DNA of 64,000 bases from M55B154 sp964486725 (GTDB taxonomy: Bacteria > Spirochaetota > UBA4802 > UB4802), in NCBI GenBank assembly GCA_964486725.1, contig CAZAOK010000004.1, positions 16,114 through 80,113 on the forward strand, read 5' to 3'. This document shows, piece by piece, positions 9,220 to 17,729 of this stretch. A program made the position numbers and the translations under genes. Under the pieces are notes generated by a model. The model was not told the DNA's origin and did no database searches. It saw nothing but the letters and a program-made list of their open reading frames with translations. Each line of letters starts with the position of its first letter. The first letter of the stretch is position 1.

Positions 9220-9902
9220 GTATAACTCCTTGTTCCGAAAATGGAGCTGCCAATACGAACCATGGTTGCCCCTTCTTCCACGGCAATCAGGTAATCGTTA
9301 GACATGCCCATGGAAAGGTCTTTTAATTGCATTTCAGTTTTTTTATTTATTTCGTCCCGCAACTCTCTCAGTTGTCTGAATGCCCGCCTGATACTGTCAT
9401 GATTGTCGGTATTTGGACCGATGGTCATTAATCCCTTCAGCGAAAGATTCTCAAGGGGAAATATCTGTCTGCACAGGGCTTCAGTCTCTACAGGTGACAC
9501 GCCAAACTTTGACGATTCACCCGAAGTATTTACCTGGACAAGTATATCCATAGTTCTTCCCGCTTTTTTTGCCTCTTCATTTAACTTTTGAGCAGTACTG
9601 AACTTGTCTATTGAATGAACACAGTCAAATAACCGAACGGCGTATTTAGCCTTGTTTGATTGCAGGTGACCAACAAGGTGTACACTGAAATTACCCCTGA
9701 GTGCCGGTATCTTGTTTCGGGCTTCCTGTATTTTGTTCTCTCCCAGGAGGGTAATTCCGTTGTCTATGGCATCTTGCACAATATCTGCCGAAAATGTTTT
9801 GCAGACAGCGATTATCGATATGTCACCAGGATTCCTGTTGGAAGAAACGGCAGTATCTTCGATCTTCTGCTTTACATATGCATAATTATCGCTGATGCCC
9901 AT
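9216..9902 (-). CDS. yggS: PLP homeostasis protein, YggS/PLPBP family
   Basis: The 228-residue protein is a single-domain PLP-binding TIM barrel, with the cofactor lysine in IIAVCKTF, then LGENKIQEA, HLVGHLQSNK, DSIDKF-type and VNTSGESSKFG motifs and the late MGMSNDY segment. Members bind pyridoxal phosphate without a known catalytic reaction and keep vitamin B6 and amino-acid pools balanced. It is the first gene of the yggS-proC-peptidase operon, and its ATG is preceded by a weak ribosome site. Upstream lies 160 bases of non-coding DNA before tRNA-Gly. Confidence 0.94.
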   Translation of the reverse strand: MGISDNYAYVKQKIEDTAVSSNRNPGDISIIAVCKTFSADIVQDAIDNGITLLGENKIQEARNKIPALRGNFSVHLVGHLQSNKAKYAVRLFDCVHSIDKFSTAQKLNEEAKKAGRTMDILVQVNTSGESSKFGVSPVETEALCRQIFPLENLSLKGLMTIGPNTDNHDSIRRAFRQLRELRDEINKKTEMQLKDLSMGMSNDYLIAVEEGATMVRIGSSIFGTRSYT

Positions 9903-10062
9903 TATATCGCAGTACCCCTGAAATACGTGTCGTAAGATTAGAAAAGGAATCCGCCAGTGTTGTGTAAGACATGTTCTATATACTTCAAATAAGTCAATTC
10001 AGATTTTACCAGGTTGTCCCTGTCAGTCAAGGATTTCTATATCACCTGTGCAAGTACTAATG

Positions 10063-10134
10063 AGCGGGTGACCGGGGTCGAACCGGCGACGTTCAGCTTG
10101 GGAAGCTGACATTCTACCACTGAATTACACCCGC
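10063..10134 (-). tRNA. tRNA-Gly (anticodon CCC)
   Basis: Read on the minus strand, the sequence folds as a cloverleaf. The acceptor stem GCGGGTG (10134-10128) pairs with CACCCGC (10070-10064). The D arm carries ATTCAGTGGTAGAAT, the anticodon stem is TCAGC/GCTGA with loop TTCCCAA, and the T arm contains GGTTCGACCCC. The loop gives anticodon CCC, which reads GGG. The terminal CCA is not encoded, so a CCA-adding enzyme is required. An additional tRNA-Gly with TCC or GCC must exist elsewhere in the genome. Confidence 0.95.
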
Positions 10135-10326
10135 CCGAATAAAGCACTATGATGGGATGGTGTTATATATTTTTCAAGTTTTTTTTATGGATCGGAATAG
10201 TCATGAACAAATAAAAAAATATTTGCAATACTATCGGCTATAATATACTATACCTGATGTCATGCGGCAAATGGGTTGCATGTATGCCGGGTTTTCTGAA
10301 CGAATAAAGAATTACAGGTAGGAATT

Positions 10327-11046
10327 ATGATGAAAAAAATATTATCTTCACGGTACTTGTCATCGATGTTTCTTGTAATTATACTGATGATTGCAACAGG
10401 GACCTTGAACCTTTCAGGACAGTATCAGACCTCATCTTTTATACAGCAAAAGATTACATCCCAACGGCTTCGTTTTATGCCTGTTCCTGATGATTTTCGG
10501 AACTATTTCATACTACAGTCCCTGGGAGAAAACACAACAATAATCATTGGTGATTTTACCGGCATAGAAAAAGTTGTTTCTATGATCAGCGACGATGACA
10601 ATGATGATGAACCAGATGAAATTCTTGAATATTATCCTGAACAAAAGAAAACAACAAAACCGCTCAAACCAGCTACGTCTTTCTATAAGTCATTCAAAGA
10701 GATGAAACAGGAAATCATCAACGGAAATATATTCAAAATGAGCTATTCATATAAAATGAATTCAATTGGCCTGCTTGTAAAAAAGCTGAAAGCAGGGCGG
10801 GATATATTTCGTCATGGGCATGGATACAACGTGAAGGTGTATGACCCGGATGCTGGTACAACCATAATGGCTGAGTATTTCTTCGGGAAAAAAGATGGCC
10901 GGTACGATCTTATATTTTCAACCAAGCACTACAAGCTGTATAAAACAAAAATATCACCCCCGGTTCATTTCTCAGTATACTGTCGAAACAGCAATGATCC
11001 CCTCGTTGCTGAAACTGTTGAACGATTATTAAAGTTGGTAAGATAG
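10327..11046 (+). CDS. Exported protein of unknown function (239 aa)
   Basis: I do not recognise this family. The N-terminus is a typical Sec signal (MMKKILSSRYLSSMFLVIILMIATG), so the product is periplasmic. The rest is soluble, with a strongly acidic run (SDDDNDDEPDE) near residue 90 and a following Lys/Pro stretch, likely a disordered linker, then a basic beta-rich C-terminal part. The ribosome site TAGGA lies just before the ATG at 10327; a second ATG follows directly. The gene is single and is closed by a strong hairpin at 11071-11092 shared with the convergent gene. Confidence 0.75.
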   Translation: MMKKILSSRYLSSMFLVIILMIATGTLNLSGQYQTSSFIQQKITSQRLRFMPVPDDFRNYFILQSLGENTTIIIGDFTGIEKVVSMISDDDNDDEPDEILEYYPEQKKTTKPLKPATSFYKSFKEMKQEIINGNIFKMSYSYKMNSIGLLVKKLKAGRDIFRHGHGYNVKVYDPDAGTTIMAEYFFGKKDGRYDLIFSTKHYKLYKTKISPPVHFSVYCRNSNDPLVAETVERLLKLVR

Positions 11047-11065
11047 ATTTAGTATGCCAGTAATA

Positions 11066-11098
11066 AAAAAATCCCGGAACTGTTACCGGGATTTTTTT
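11066..11098. terminator. Bidirectional rho-independent terminator
   Basis: The 7-bp arms ATCCCGG (11071-11077) and CCGGGAT (11086-11092) are extended by flanking A and T runs (aaaaaa before, tttttt after). It can therefore terminate both the exported-protein gene ending at 11046 and the convergent HAMP-like gene ending at 11158. Confidence 0.88.
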
Positions 11099-11157
11099 AT
11101 AATGTTTAAACATTGCTGCCTTCAATATATTACAAATAGTGATAAAACATGCAGAAC

Positions 11158-11694
11158 TTACTTTTGCTCTCTTCTTTTCAGTTCATCAACCATTTCTGTA
11201 AAATGTGTATAAAAATCTTTCAATTCATCATTTTTACGAAGTGGCCGTGGGTCAGGAAGTGTTCCATTGATAATATCCTGCATATAATTTCTCATTACAT
11301 ATATTGGCCCGGCAATTTTGTGGGTTTTCCTTATTAAAACAATATATAGTACTAATCCCTGTAACAGGATAAACGCGATCAGGATGATGAGTAATGTGTT
11401 GTTTGTTTTAATAATACCCCTGATGGTGTTTAAGTTGGCGAAATGATCATTTGAAATATTCTTAATCGCAATTTTCTGGCTGGTACCTTCATATGATTGC
11501 GAGTAAGCGGTGAGGGCTTGTACTATATTATCCTGAATTTCCACTACATGAGATAATCTCGTATTATTCATGGTAATGTTTACCCCGATGGCACCAATGA
11601 CAATGGCGATAACGATAAATACGATACCGATAACAGAAAAGGTTGTTTTAAGCTGAAATTTTTTGTCTACTATATACTGTTTTCTTTGTCTCAT
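11158..11694 (-). CDS. Two-helix membrane protein with HAMP-like cytoplasmic segment, no output domain
   Basis: The 178-residue protein has a short basic cytoplasmic start with VDKKFQ, a first membrane helix (about residues 20-40), a periplasmic loop of about 60 residues, a second helix (about 100-120) and a HAMP-like tail (KIAGPIYVMRNYMQDI). The tail ends in the phrase RPLRKNDELKDFY. There is no kinase, methyl-accepting or cyclase domain after it. It is clearly paralogous to the product of 57243-57806: VDKKFQ, GP.YVM..Y..D, and PRPLR..D.LKDF recur. It may sense through the membrane and act on a separate soluble partner; that is inference. It follows maf at about 100 bases. Confidence 0.72.
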   Translation of the reverse strand: MRQRKQYIVDKKFQLKTTFSVIGIVFIVIAIVIGAIGVNITMNNTRLSHVVEIQDNIVQALTAYSQSYEGTSQKIAIKNISNDHFANLNTIRGIIKTNNTLLIILIAFILLQGLVLYIVLIRKTHKIAGPIYVMRNYMQDIINGTLPDPRPLRKNDELKDFYTHFTEMVDELKRREQK

Positions 11695-11797
11695 TTCGCT
11701 GCTCCTTGCTGATTTATACTTAACAGTTCGGCATATAGTCTATATAATAAAATTATAATGTCAATCTATTTTGCAGGAAATCCTGTAATAAGAATAA

Positions 11798-12391
11798 CTA
11801 TATCCAATCGATTATTCCTGTCTCCAGTGTCATCTTCCAGAACAGCCGAAGGGGAAACCCGATAACGTTGGAATATGATCCATTGATTTCCCTGATAATT
11901 ATATCTCCATGATCCTGTATAGCGTATGATCCTGCTTTATCCCTGTAGTGGATAAGGGAGAGGTACTTTTCAATTCTACTGTGATCAAGAGGGTTGAAAA
12001 TAACATCGGTTGATTCTGAACCGGTGATTCTGCGGATGTCCCCCATATGCCTGAAGGCGAGGGTAACGCCGGAAATAACTTTATGGGTTTTCCCTGAAAG
12101 TTGTGTCAACATTTGTATGGCATCATCATGTCCTGAGGGTTTTCCAAGTATTTCATTTTCGATAGATACAATAGTATCAGAGGTTATAAGTAAGGCCTTC
12201 TCTTTGTTGCAGGCGAGAACTTTATCAATAGACATGCTTTTTTGTAGTGCCAGACGTGTGACATGCTCCCTTGGAGATTCACCGGGCAGAATTGATTCGT
12301 CAATATGTGGACTAATTACGGTAATATCCTGAAAGAACATGGATAGTATTTCTAACCTGCGGGGAGATGATGAGCCAAGGAGTATTTTCAT
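11798..12391 (-). CDS. maf: Maf-family nucleoside triphosphate pyrophosphatase
   Basis: The 197-residue protein shows Maf landmarks: LGSSSPRRLEIL at residues 5-16, SPHIDES, the SDTIVSIENEILGKP segment with the catalytic Asp, SGKTHKVISGV, and the closing GSYAIQDHGDIII...GSYSNVIGFPL. These enzymes hydrolyse non-canonical or modified nucleotides (dTTP/UTP or m7GTP type) and were first seen as septum-inhibition proteins. SDT replaces the commoner ADT before the catalytic region. It lies 7 bases after relA/spoT on the same strand and is probably in the same operon. Confidence 0.94.
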   Translation of the reverse strand: MKILLGSSSPRRLEILSMFFQDITVISPHIDESILPGESPREHVTRLALQKSMSIDKVLACNKEKALLITSDTIVSIENEILGKPSGHDDAIQMLTQLSGKTHKVISGVTLAFRHMGDIRRITGSESTDVIFNPLDHSRIEKYLSLIHYRDKAGSYAIQDHGDIIIREINGSYSNVIGFPLRLFWKMTLETGIIDWI

Positions 12392-12398
12392 GGATATT

Positions 12399-14441
12399 TT
12401 ATTTCAGCACAACCTTTTCGTTTAACTTGTATACTTCCGTAATGTTTTTTAAGTTTTTCAGCCTGGAAATGATATCATTCAGATGTTCAACACTCTTGAC
12501 TTCGAGAACAAATTTAAACAACGCGTTGTCTTTTGCCATCACCTGTGCTTCTGCCTTTAGTATATTGGTTTTTGACATACCAATTTCGTCTGCAACGTCT
12601 TTAAGCAGGTTGGGCCTGTCGAAACCATGTACTGCCAGTTTAACAGGATATGTGCTTTCTGAGCCTTCCCACAATACGTTTATAAATCGTTCACTTTGAG
12701 TTTTGAGTTTTTGAATTGAAGGGCAAGTTTTTTTGTGTATGGTTATTCCCCGTCCCCTGGTAATGAAGCCGATAACATCATCTCCGGGGATAGGCTGACA
12801 ACACTGCGAGAGACGTATCATAACATTGGAGGTACCTTCTATACTTACACCTGCATCTTTTTTGCTGGTAAAATTCTTTATCTTGATCATCTCCTGTTCG
12901 GGTATGGTTACCTCGGCTGTTTTCTGGATCTGATCTTTCTTTTCCTTCTGTTCGCCTTCATGTTCGTCATCCCTGTGTGTCTCGGTGTTTTTTCTAAGCC
13001 AGTTTCGTATCTTGTACCTTGCATTAGATGATTTAACAAATTTCAACCATGCCTGTGAGGGGTGCCCTTTCTTGCTTGTCATGATCTCCACGATATCGCC
13101 GCTATTGAGCTCGGTTTTCAGGGGAACCATGTTATTGTTAACCTTGGCGCCTATGCAGTGATTTCCCACCTCTGTATGTATCATATAGGCGAAATCAACA
13201 GGGGTTGCACCTTTGGCAAGTTTTACTATTTTACCCCGGGGAGTAAATACAAAGATCTCATCTTCATATAAATCCATCTTGAGCTCTTTCATGAACTCGC
13301 GGGTGTCCTTGACTTCTTTTTGCCATTTGTTGATATCCTGAAGAATTGTAAGATTCTTGTATTCGTTCGTTATCCTGGCAGGCCCCTCCTTGTAAAGCCA
13401 GTGGGCGGCGATTCCCATCTCGGCGGTAGCATGCATTTCCCAGGTCCGAATCTGTATTTCCAGTGGATGTCCCCCCGGACCTACGACGCTGGTATGCAGC
13501 GACTGGTACATGTTTGACTTGGGTACCGCGATGTAATCCTTGAAGCGGCCGGTAATTGGTGTCCAGAGGGTGTGAATGATACCAAGTATTCCGTAACAGT
13601 CCCTGATCTCATCGGTAATTATGCGTATTGCCCGCAGGTCGAAGATATCATCGAAGGTTTTACCCTGGTAATGTATTTTCCGGTATATTGAATAATAGTG
13701 CTTAACCCTGCCGTTTATCTGGGCGTTTATATTCATCTCCGCAAGATGCTTTTGAATGGTATCCCGAATATCATCGATGTAGGTCTCGATTTCATTGTGT
13801 CGCTGTTTTACGTTTTGAGCAATTTTTTCAAATTCATCGGCGTGCAGCACCATGAAGGCAAGGTCTTCAAGTTCTGAACGTACCTGGGACATCCCAAGCC
13901 GGCCTGCCATGGGGGCGTAGATATCACGCACCTCTTCTGCGATCCTTCGCTGCTTATGGGGTGGGTGAAACATTATAGTGCGCATATTGTGAAGCTTGTC
14001 AGCAAGCTTAACGATAATTACTCTTACGTCTTTTATAGTAGCAAGAAGCATCTTTCTCAGGCTGTGCGCCTGCTCCTGGTGCCTTGTTCTTTTTTTCAAT
14101 GACGATATTTTCGTGACACCGTCAACAAGTTGTGTTACTTCATCTCCGAACAGGCTGGACAATTCTTTCAGTGAGATTTCAGTATCCTCAACTACGTCGT
14201 GCAGCAAGGCAGCGGCAATAGTAATAGTATCCATTTTGAGGTTTGCAAGAATTATCGCCACTTCAAGTGGATGGATAATGAATGGTTCTCCTGAAAGACG
14301 TTCCTGGTTACGGTGGGCATTGTAGGCATAATCATAGGCTTTCCGCACAAGATCAACATCCGCGTCCGCATCATTGGCGTGTATAATCTGGATAAGAGTG
14401 TCCAGGTCCCTGCTTTTTATTTTAAAATCAATCTGTGGCAT
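12399..14441 (-). CDS. rel: Bifunctional (p)ppGpp synthetase/hydrolase, Rel/SpoT type
   Basis: The 680-residue protein has the long RSH layout. The HD hydrolase domain is at about 30-190 with PFIIHPLEV and the metal motif ALLHDVVEDT. The synthetase domain is at about 230-350 with FDDIFDLRAIRI, GRFKDYIAVPK and YQSLHTSV. The TGS domain is at about 395-455 (DEIFVFTPRGKIVKLAKGATPVDFAY). A C-terminal ACT domain comes last. The RFKD motif is the R-x-K-D signature of bifunctional enzymes rather than the E-x-D-D of monofunctional RelA, and the HD residues are intact, so both synthesis and breakdown of the alarmone are expected. This is the only RSH seen here. Confidence 0.96.
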   Translation of the reverse strand: MPQIDFKIKSRDLDTLIQIIHANDADADVDLVRKAYDYAYNAHRNQERLSGEPFIIHPLEVAIILANLKMDTITIAAALLHDVVEDTEISLKELSSLFGDEVTQLVDGVTKISSLKKRTRHQEQAHSLRKMLLATIKDVRVIIVKLADKLHNMRTIMFHPPHKQRRIAEEVRDIYAPMAGRLGMSQVRSELEDLAFMVLHADEFEKIAQNVKQRHNEIETYIDDIRDTIQKHLAEMNINAQINGRVKHYYSIYRKIHYQGKTFDDIFDLRAIRIITDEIRDCYGILGIIHTLWTPITGRFKDYIAVPKSNMYQSLHTSVVGPGGHPLEIQIRTWEMHATAEMGIAAHWLYKEGPARITNEYKNLTILQDINKWQKEVKDTREFMKELKMDLYEDEIFVFTPRGKIVKLAKGATPVDFAYMIHTEVGNHCIGAKVNNNMVPLKTELNSGDIVEIMTSKKGHPSQAWLKFVKSSNARYKIRNWLRKNTETHRDDEHEGEQKEKKDQIQKTAEVTIPEQEMIKIKNFTSKKDAGVSIEGTSNVMIRLSQCCQPIPGDDVIGFITRGRGITIHKKTCPSIQKLKTQSERFINVLWEGSESTYPVKLAVHGFDRPNLLKDVADEIGMSKTNILKAEAQVMAKDNALFKFVLEVKSVEHLNDIISRLKNLKNITEVYKLNEKVVLK

Positions 14442-14673
14442 ATCACCTGCATTTCATATACAAAGTTTTTGTTCTAATATAATAAAATATTATTAGTTTT
14501 TCCATATAAAATTACCATATACAGTGTAGAAATCAAGCTTCATGTTGTCATTTCTTTTTTCTCACCACAGGGGCACTGAGAAACAGAGAGTCGCGTTTAT
14601 AGCCCTGTAAGGATTACCACAGAGACGCCAAGTACGCTAAGTTCGCAAAGAAGAAGATGTTTATAAATATTTT

Positions 14674-14794
14674 GTAATTACTCAGCTGTCATGATTAAAA
14701 GTTTCAATTATCGTAAAATGAATAATAATATTATGGCTCCCCCGCCGAAGGCGGGGGGAGATGATCAATATTTTAGTCATAGCTGAGTAGTAAC
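14674..14794 (+). mobile_element. MITE copy A, internally deleted (121 bp)
   Basis: Copy A starts gtaattactcagctgtcatg and ends agtcatagctgagtagtaac, the same termini as the copies at 23084 and 30052. It keeps the central palindrome ctcccccgccgaaggcgggg. Relative to copy C it lacks about 30 bases between gagatg and atgatcaatatttt, consistent with deletion between short direct repeats ending atg. The flanks (aatatttt and ggttattg) do not form a target duplication, so the junction has been rearranged since insertion. Confidence 0.8.
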
Positions 14795-14974
14795 GGTTAT
14801 TGTTATAAAAATTATTTTCAATTCCCAATAATCCGGAAAGAGTGAATAAAAAAATTACCTCTGTTTATCTGTGCCCCTGCAGTGAAATTTTTTTACTTAA
14901 GCATAAATGACATAATCCGATGTATTAATTAATCGATAGTTAGTAACACTCCTATTATTACATTTACCGGGTTT

Positions 14975-15019
14975 AAGGCTTTTGCAGACGGCACTCCTGC
15001 AAAAGCCTTACATTTTTTC
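14975..15019 (+). terminator. Strong orphan rho-independent terminator
   Basis: The arms are aaggcttttgcag (14975-14987) and ctgcaaaagcctt (14997-15009), a perfect 13-bp stem with a 9-base loop, followed by acattttttc. The U-tract is only on the plus-strand side. No plus-strand gene precedes it for more than 600 bases, because rel points the other way. It may close a short non-coding transcript starting between about 14830 and 14970, or be a relic of a lost gene. Confidence 0.8.
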
Positions 15020-15126
15020 TTGAATTTTTATGTCTCTTCATTGCTGCTGTATTTTATTTTTATTGAAGATGGATTGATAATATGTGTAACAATTTAACTG
15101 TCGTGATATCATAATGGGTGCGTGTA

Positions 15127-15738
15127 ATGATATTTGTTGTTAATGAACAAAATCCGCAAAAGCGCTTTATACAGAAAGCCAGTGATATTCTGAAAGAGGG
15201 TGGGGTAATAATCTATCCTACGGATACCGTGTACGCGTATGGTTGTGATATTCAGGACAAACGCGCTATTGAAAAAATTTACCGTTTAAAAAAGATACAC
15301 AGAAATAAACCACTGAGTTTTATATTTTCGGATATATCAGAAATGCACCAGTATGTTCGTAATGTTTCTGATAAAGCTTTTAAAATAATGAGGAAGACTC
15401 TGCCGGGTCCGTATACATACATTTTTAAGGCTTCAAAGCTGGTTCCAAGAATTGCCATCACCAACCAGAAGACCATTGGCGTGAGGATTCCTGCGAGCAA
15501 TATCGCGCTTGAACTTGAGAGAACGCTTGGACGACCAATAATGTCAGCAAGTGTGAATACGTCATCCGGTGATTACATGGTAGATCCGGATGAACTTGAA
15601 AAGCAGTTTCGAAACGAAGTTGACCTGGTATTGAGTGTTGGTCCGCAAAAATCAGAAGTATCCACCATGGTTGACTTTTCACAGGGAGATGTTACAATAC
15701 TGAGGAAAGGAAAAGGCGAACTCTTTTTTCTGGAGTAG
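15127..15738 (+). CDS. L-threonylcarbamoyladenylate synthase (Sua5/YciO/YrdC family)
   Basis: The protein has the YrdC fold: GGVIIYPTDTVYAYGCD near residue 27, the KIYRLKKIHRNKPLSFIF substrate loop, LPGPYTYIF, GVRIPAS and the SASVNTSSG segment. TsaC/Sua5 enzymes make threonylcarbamoyl-AMP from threonine, bicarbonate and ATP for the t6A modification of ANN-reading tRNAs. At about 203 residues it lacks the extra Sua5 domain. The KIHRNKPLS loop (rather than KRP) is closer to YciO-like members, whose activity is weaker, so the assignment within the family is open. The start is placed at ATG 15127 with GGGTG upstream; a GTG at 15118 is the alternative. Confidence 0.88.
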   Translation: MIFVVNEQNPQKRFIQKASDILKEGGVIIYPTDTVYAYGCDIQDKRAIEKIYRLKKIHRNKPLSFIFSDISEMHQYVRNVSDKAFKIMRKTLPGPYTYIFKASKLVPRIAITNQKTIGVRIPASNIALELERTLGRPIMSASVNTSSGDYMVDPDELEKQFRNEVDLVLSVGPQKSEVSTMVDFSQGDVTILRKGKGELFFLE

Positions 15739-15749
15739 GAGGATAAAAG

Positions 15750-16076
15750 ATGTCAGACGCAGTGATCCAGTTTTTGAAAAATCTTTTGGCAATTGCAATC
15801 TATATAGGCCTTGGTGCGATAGTATCATGGATTTTCTATACATTGAAGCGACGAGATCTTTTTGGTGGATACATCGGTGGTATGGTGGTAGGGGTCGTGG
15901 GTGCTCTCATTGGTGGATTTGTCCTTGATAAGCTTCTACTGGATATCGTTATTAGAATATTACAGTTTCTTGTATATGAAACAGGAGTTAATATAATCGC
16001 CGGGTTTATTGGTGGATATATAGCGGTATATATAATGAATAAGCTTAACCATGACAAGGAAAGAAAGCGTTACTGA
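15750..16076 (+). CDS. Small membrane protein resembling the GlsB/YeaQ/YmgE family
   Basis: The 108-residue protein has three hydrophobic helices (about residues 10-30, 40-62, 75-97) with glycine-rich packing such as GGYIGGMVVGVVGALIGG, which recalls transglycosylase-associated (GlsB/YeaQ/YmgE) inner-membrane proteins linked to envelope stress. It ends with a basic cytoplasmic tail. It starts 11 bases after the preceding gene with a ribosome site (taggagg) inside the gap, so the two form an operon. Its stop overlaps the end of the convergent radical SAM gene by 7 bases. The function is unknown. Confidence 0.75.
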   Translation: MSDAVIQFLKNLLAIAIYIGLGAIVSWIFYTLKRRDLFGGYIGGMVVGVVGALIGGFVLDKLLLDIVIRILQFLVYETGVNIIAGFIGGYIAVYIMNKLNHDKERKRY

Positions 16077-17728
16077 AATCCTGCCTTTATGGATTCACGG
16101 ATGTCAATCTCCACGTTGGATAAATGTTTTTCTACTTGACCGTATGAAGCAAAGGGCCGCTTAAGAACGATATCCGAGGCTGTTGTTTTGCTGATGCCCG
16201 GTATTATCTCCAGTGCTTTTTTAGGTAGAAGGTTAATAACAATTGGATGAGGAAGCCCGGTAAGGGAGCGCTCGCGCTGGCCGGTGATTATTACGCTTAG
16301 AAACTCTTTTAGTTTTACCGGAAGGGGAATGCGTATAGCTATGGCATAACTTTTCAGCTGTCGTCCCAGGGAATGATCATGATGGCGTTCTTCTATTCTT
16401 ACATCACGCAGAATTGTTCCTGTGGGATATATCCGTTGCAGCATGGTGTGGTCAATATCCTCGCGTATTTTCTGACGGTAATAATCATACCTGTTGCGTA
16501 TCTTAGTGGATATATGATGACCGTCGGCTGCTGCAGGCGTTCCGGGAAAAGGTAATATGCTGCGTATGTTAATACGTTTCAAAAGCAGTCCTTCATCCAA
16601 AATTTCTTTCAGGTAATTATAGTTTATTTTAAAAGTTTCAGCTGTTTCGCCGGGAAGTCCATGTATGAGATTAATTCCAGGAAGTAAGGTATATTGTCCC
16701 CCCGTTTTAAATCCGCCACTCTCGTTAATAAGACGTACCACCTCCTTTACCTGCTCACCCGGTAATTTTAAATTGTTCTTTTTTATTACGGTCGTGTCAA
16801 AAGATTCAACACCCAGGGGCAGCGTATCATCAGGGGTAACCGCATGTGCTATGGCTTCGATAATTTGCGAGGATTCACGGGGATAATGAAAAATGGTGCC
16901 TGGATTGGCATTATCCACGTTTAGTATTTTTATCTGGCCAGCCTCTTTTCGGGATTGTAGTTCTTTAAAAAGGCTGGCAACCAGGCTAACCTCCGGTTTG
17001 GGAAAACCGAAGGTAAATTCATTCATGGTTGACTTATAGGCAATTATGTCGGCCTGCCTTCCGATTCTGAAGCGGGATATGCCCATTTTAATAAGGGTAT
17101 CAACCTCTGTCAGTATTGACAACTGGTTGCGGTATTGCACGTCGCAGCTGTGTATGCTTTCTGAGCAGAATGAGCAATGGGATCTTCTGGGACATCCTCG
17201 ATAGGTTTCGATCTCACATACGAGATGTGGAAAATCCGGGTGTTGGGTCACCATGTGAGCCCCGTACGCTGCCCATCGGTTTAGTTCTTCGTACGTTCTA
17301 TTGCCGTATCCTTTTGAACCACGGGCATACTCATAGGCGAATTTTTCAATGTCGTTTGTACATAAATGAACCTTTTTTAAAATTACATCATCCAGTGTAT
17401 ACGCTACCAGGCCGCCAATAGCAAATTCCAGGTGCGAATTGTTTTGCAGTATGGTATTGATTTCTGATACGGTGCCAATCCTGTAACCAAGGTATTTTCC
17501 CGGTACCGCGGCACCGCCGATCAGTAAAACCATCCTGTATTCATTTTTAATAATGTAGTGACTGCCACGGATCATGTCTATGGTTACATAATCTATGTGG
17601 ACCGGATCAATCCCCGCGTCAACCAACGCGCCATAAATATACCTGGGATAAGGAGAAAGAAAGGGGGGGACACCAAAGCAGGCCGGCTCATCAACGTAAC
17701 AATCCAGTATAAGATATCCCCCACTCAT
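16070..17728 (-). CDS. Radical SAM protein of the COG1031 (MJ1487-like) type with C-terminal HhH segment
   Basis: This 552-residue protein starts with the family phrase LDCYVDEPACFGVPPFLSPY, then a cobalamin-binding-like N-terminal domain. It has a radical SAM cluster site at Cys179-x5-Cys185-x2-Cys188 (CPRRSHCSFC), a TIM-barrel with HGLPGET, and a C-terminal helix-hairpin-helix (LEIIPGISKTTASDI) near residue 515. The five-residue spacing between the first two cysteines is unlike the usual C-x3-C-x2-C. I know the family mainly from methanogens and some anaerobes; no substrate is known. It is followed directly by an HD protein, which it overlaps in transcription unit (1 base between them). Confidence 0.78.
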   Translation of the reverse strand: MSGGYLILDCYVDEPACFGVPPFLSPYPRYIYGALVDAGIDPVHIDYVTIDMIRGSHYIIKNEYRMVLLIGGAAVPGKYLGYRIGTVSEINTILQNNSHLEFAIGGLVAYTLDDVILKKVHLCTNDIEKFAYEYARGSKGYGNRTYEELNRWAAYGAHMVTQHPDFPHLVCEIETYRGCPRRSHCSFCSESIHSCDVQYRNQLSILTEVDTLIKMGISRFRIGRQADIIAYKSTMNEFTFGFPKPEVSLVASLFKELQSRKEAGQIKILNVDNANPGTIFHYPRESSQIIEAIAHAVTPDDTLPLGVESFDTTVIKKNNLKLPGEQVKEVVRLINESGGFKTGGQYTLLPGINLIHGLPGETAETFKINYNYLKEILDEGLLLKRINIRSILPFPGTPAAADGHHISTKIRNRYDYYRQKIREDIDHTMLQRIYPTGTILRDVRIEERHHDHSLGRQLKSYAIAIRIPLPVKLKEFLSVIITGQRERSLTGLPHPIVINLLPKKALEIIPGISKTTASDIVLKRPFASYGQVEKHLSNVEIDIRESIKAGFQ

Positions 17729-17729
17729 A

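Larger units (their letters stand above)
14442..15126. repeat. Repeat mosaic between rel and the threonylcarbamoyl-AMP synthase gene
   Basis: No coding gene is supported here. The segment holds: a 26-base imperfect inverted repeat pair at 14563-14588 and 14859-14884 (22 of 26 identical, word caccacaggggcactgag and its complement); a run of words such as accacagagacgccaagta (about 14617-14635); a MITE copy at 14674-14794; a 36-base unit at 14795-14830 repeated in reverse at 1-37; and a strong orphan terminator at 14975-15019. The flanking genes diverge. Confidence 0.7.

Noticed and set aside
12735..13031. A 98-codon open frame antisense to rel
   Set aside because: It lies wholly inside the rel/spoT coding region and has no family features.
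14563..14884. The 26-base inverted pair as ends of one larger transposon
   Set aside because: The arms match only 22 of 26 bases, enclose unrelated repeats and no gene, and no target duplication is seen. They look like two independent dispersed words.
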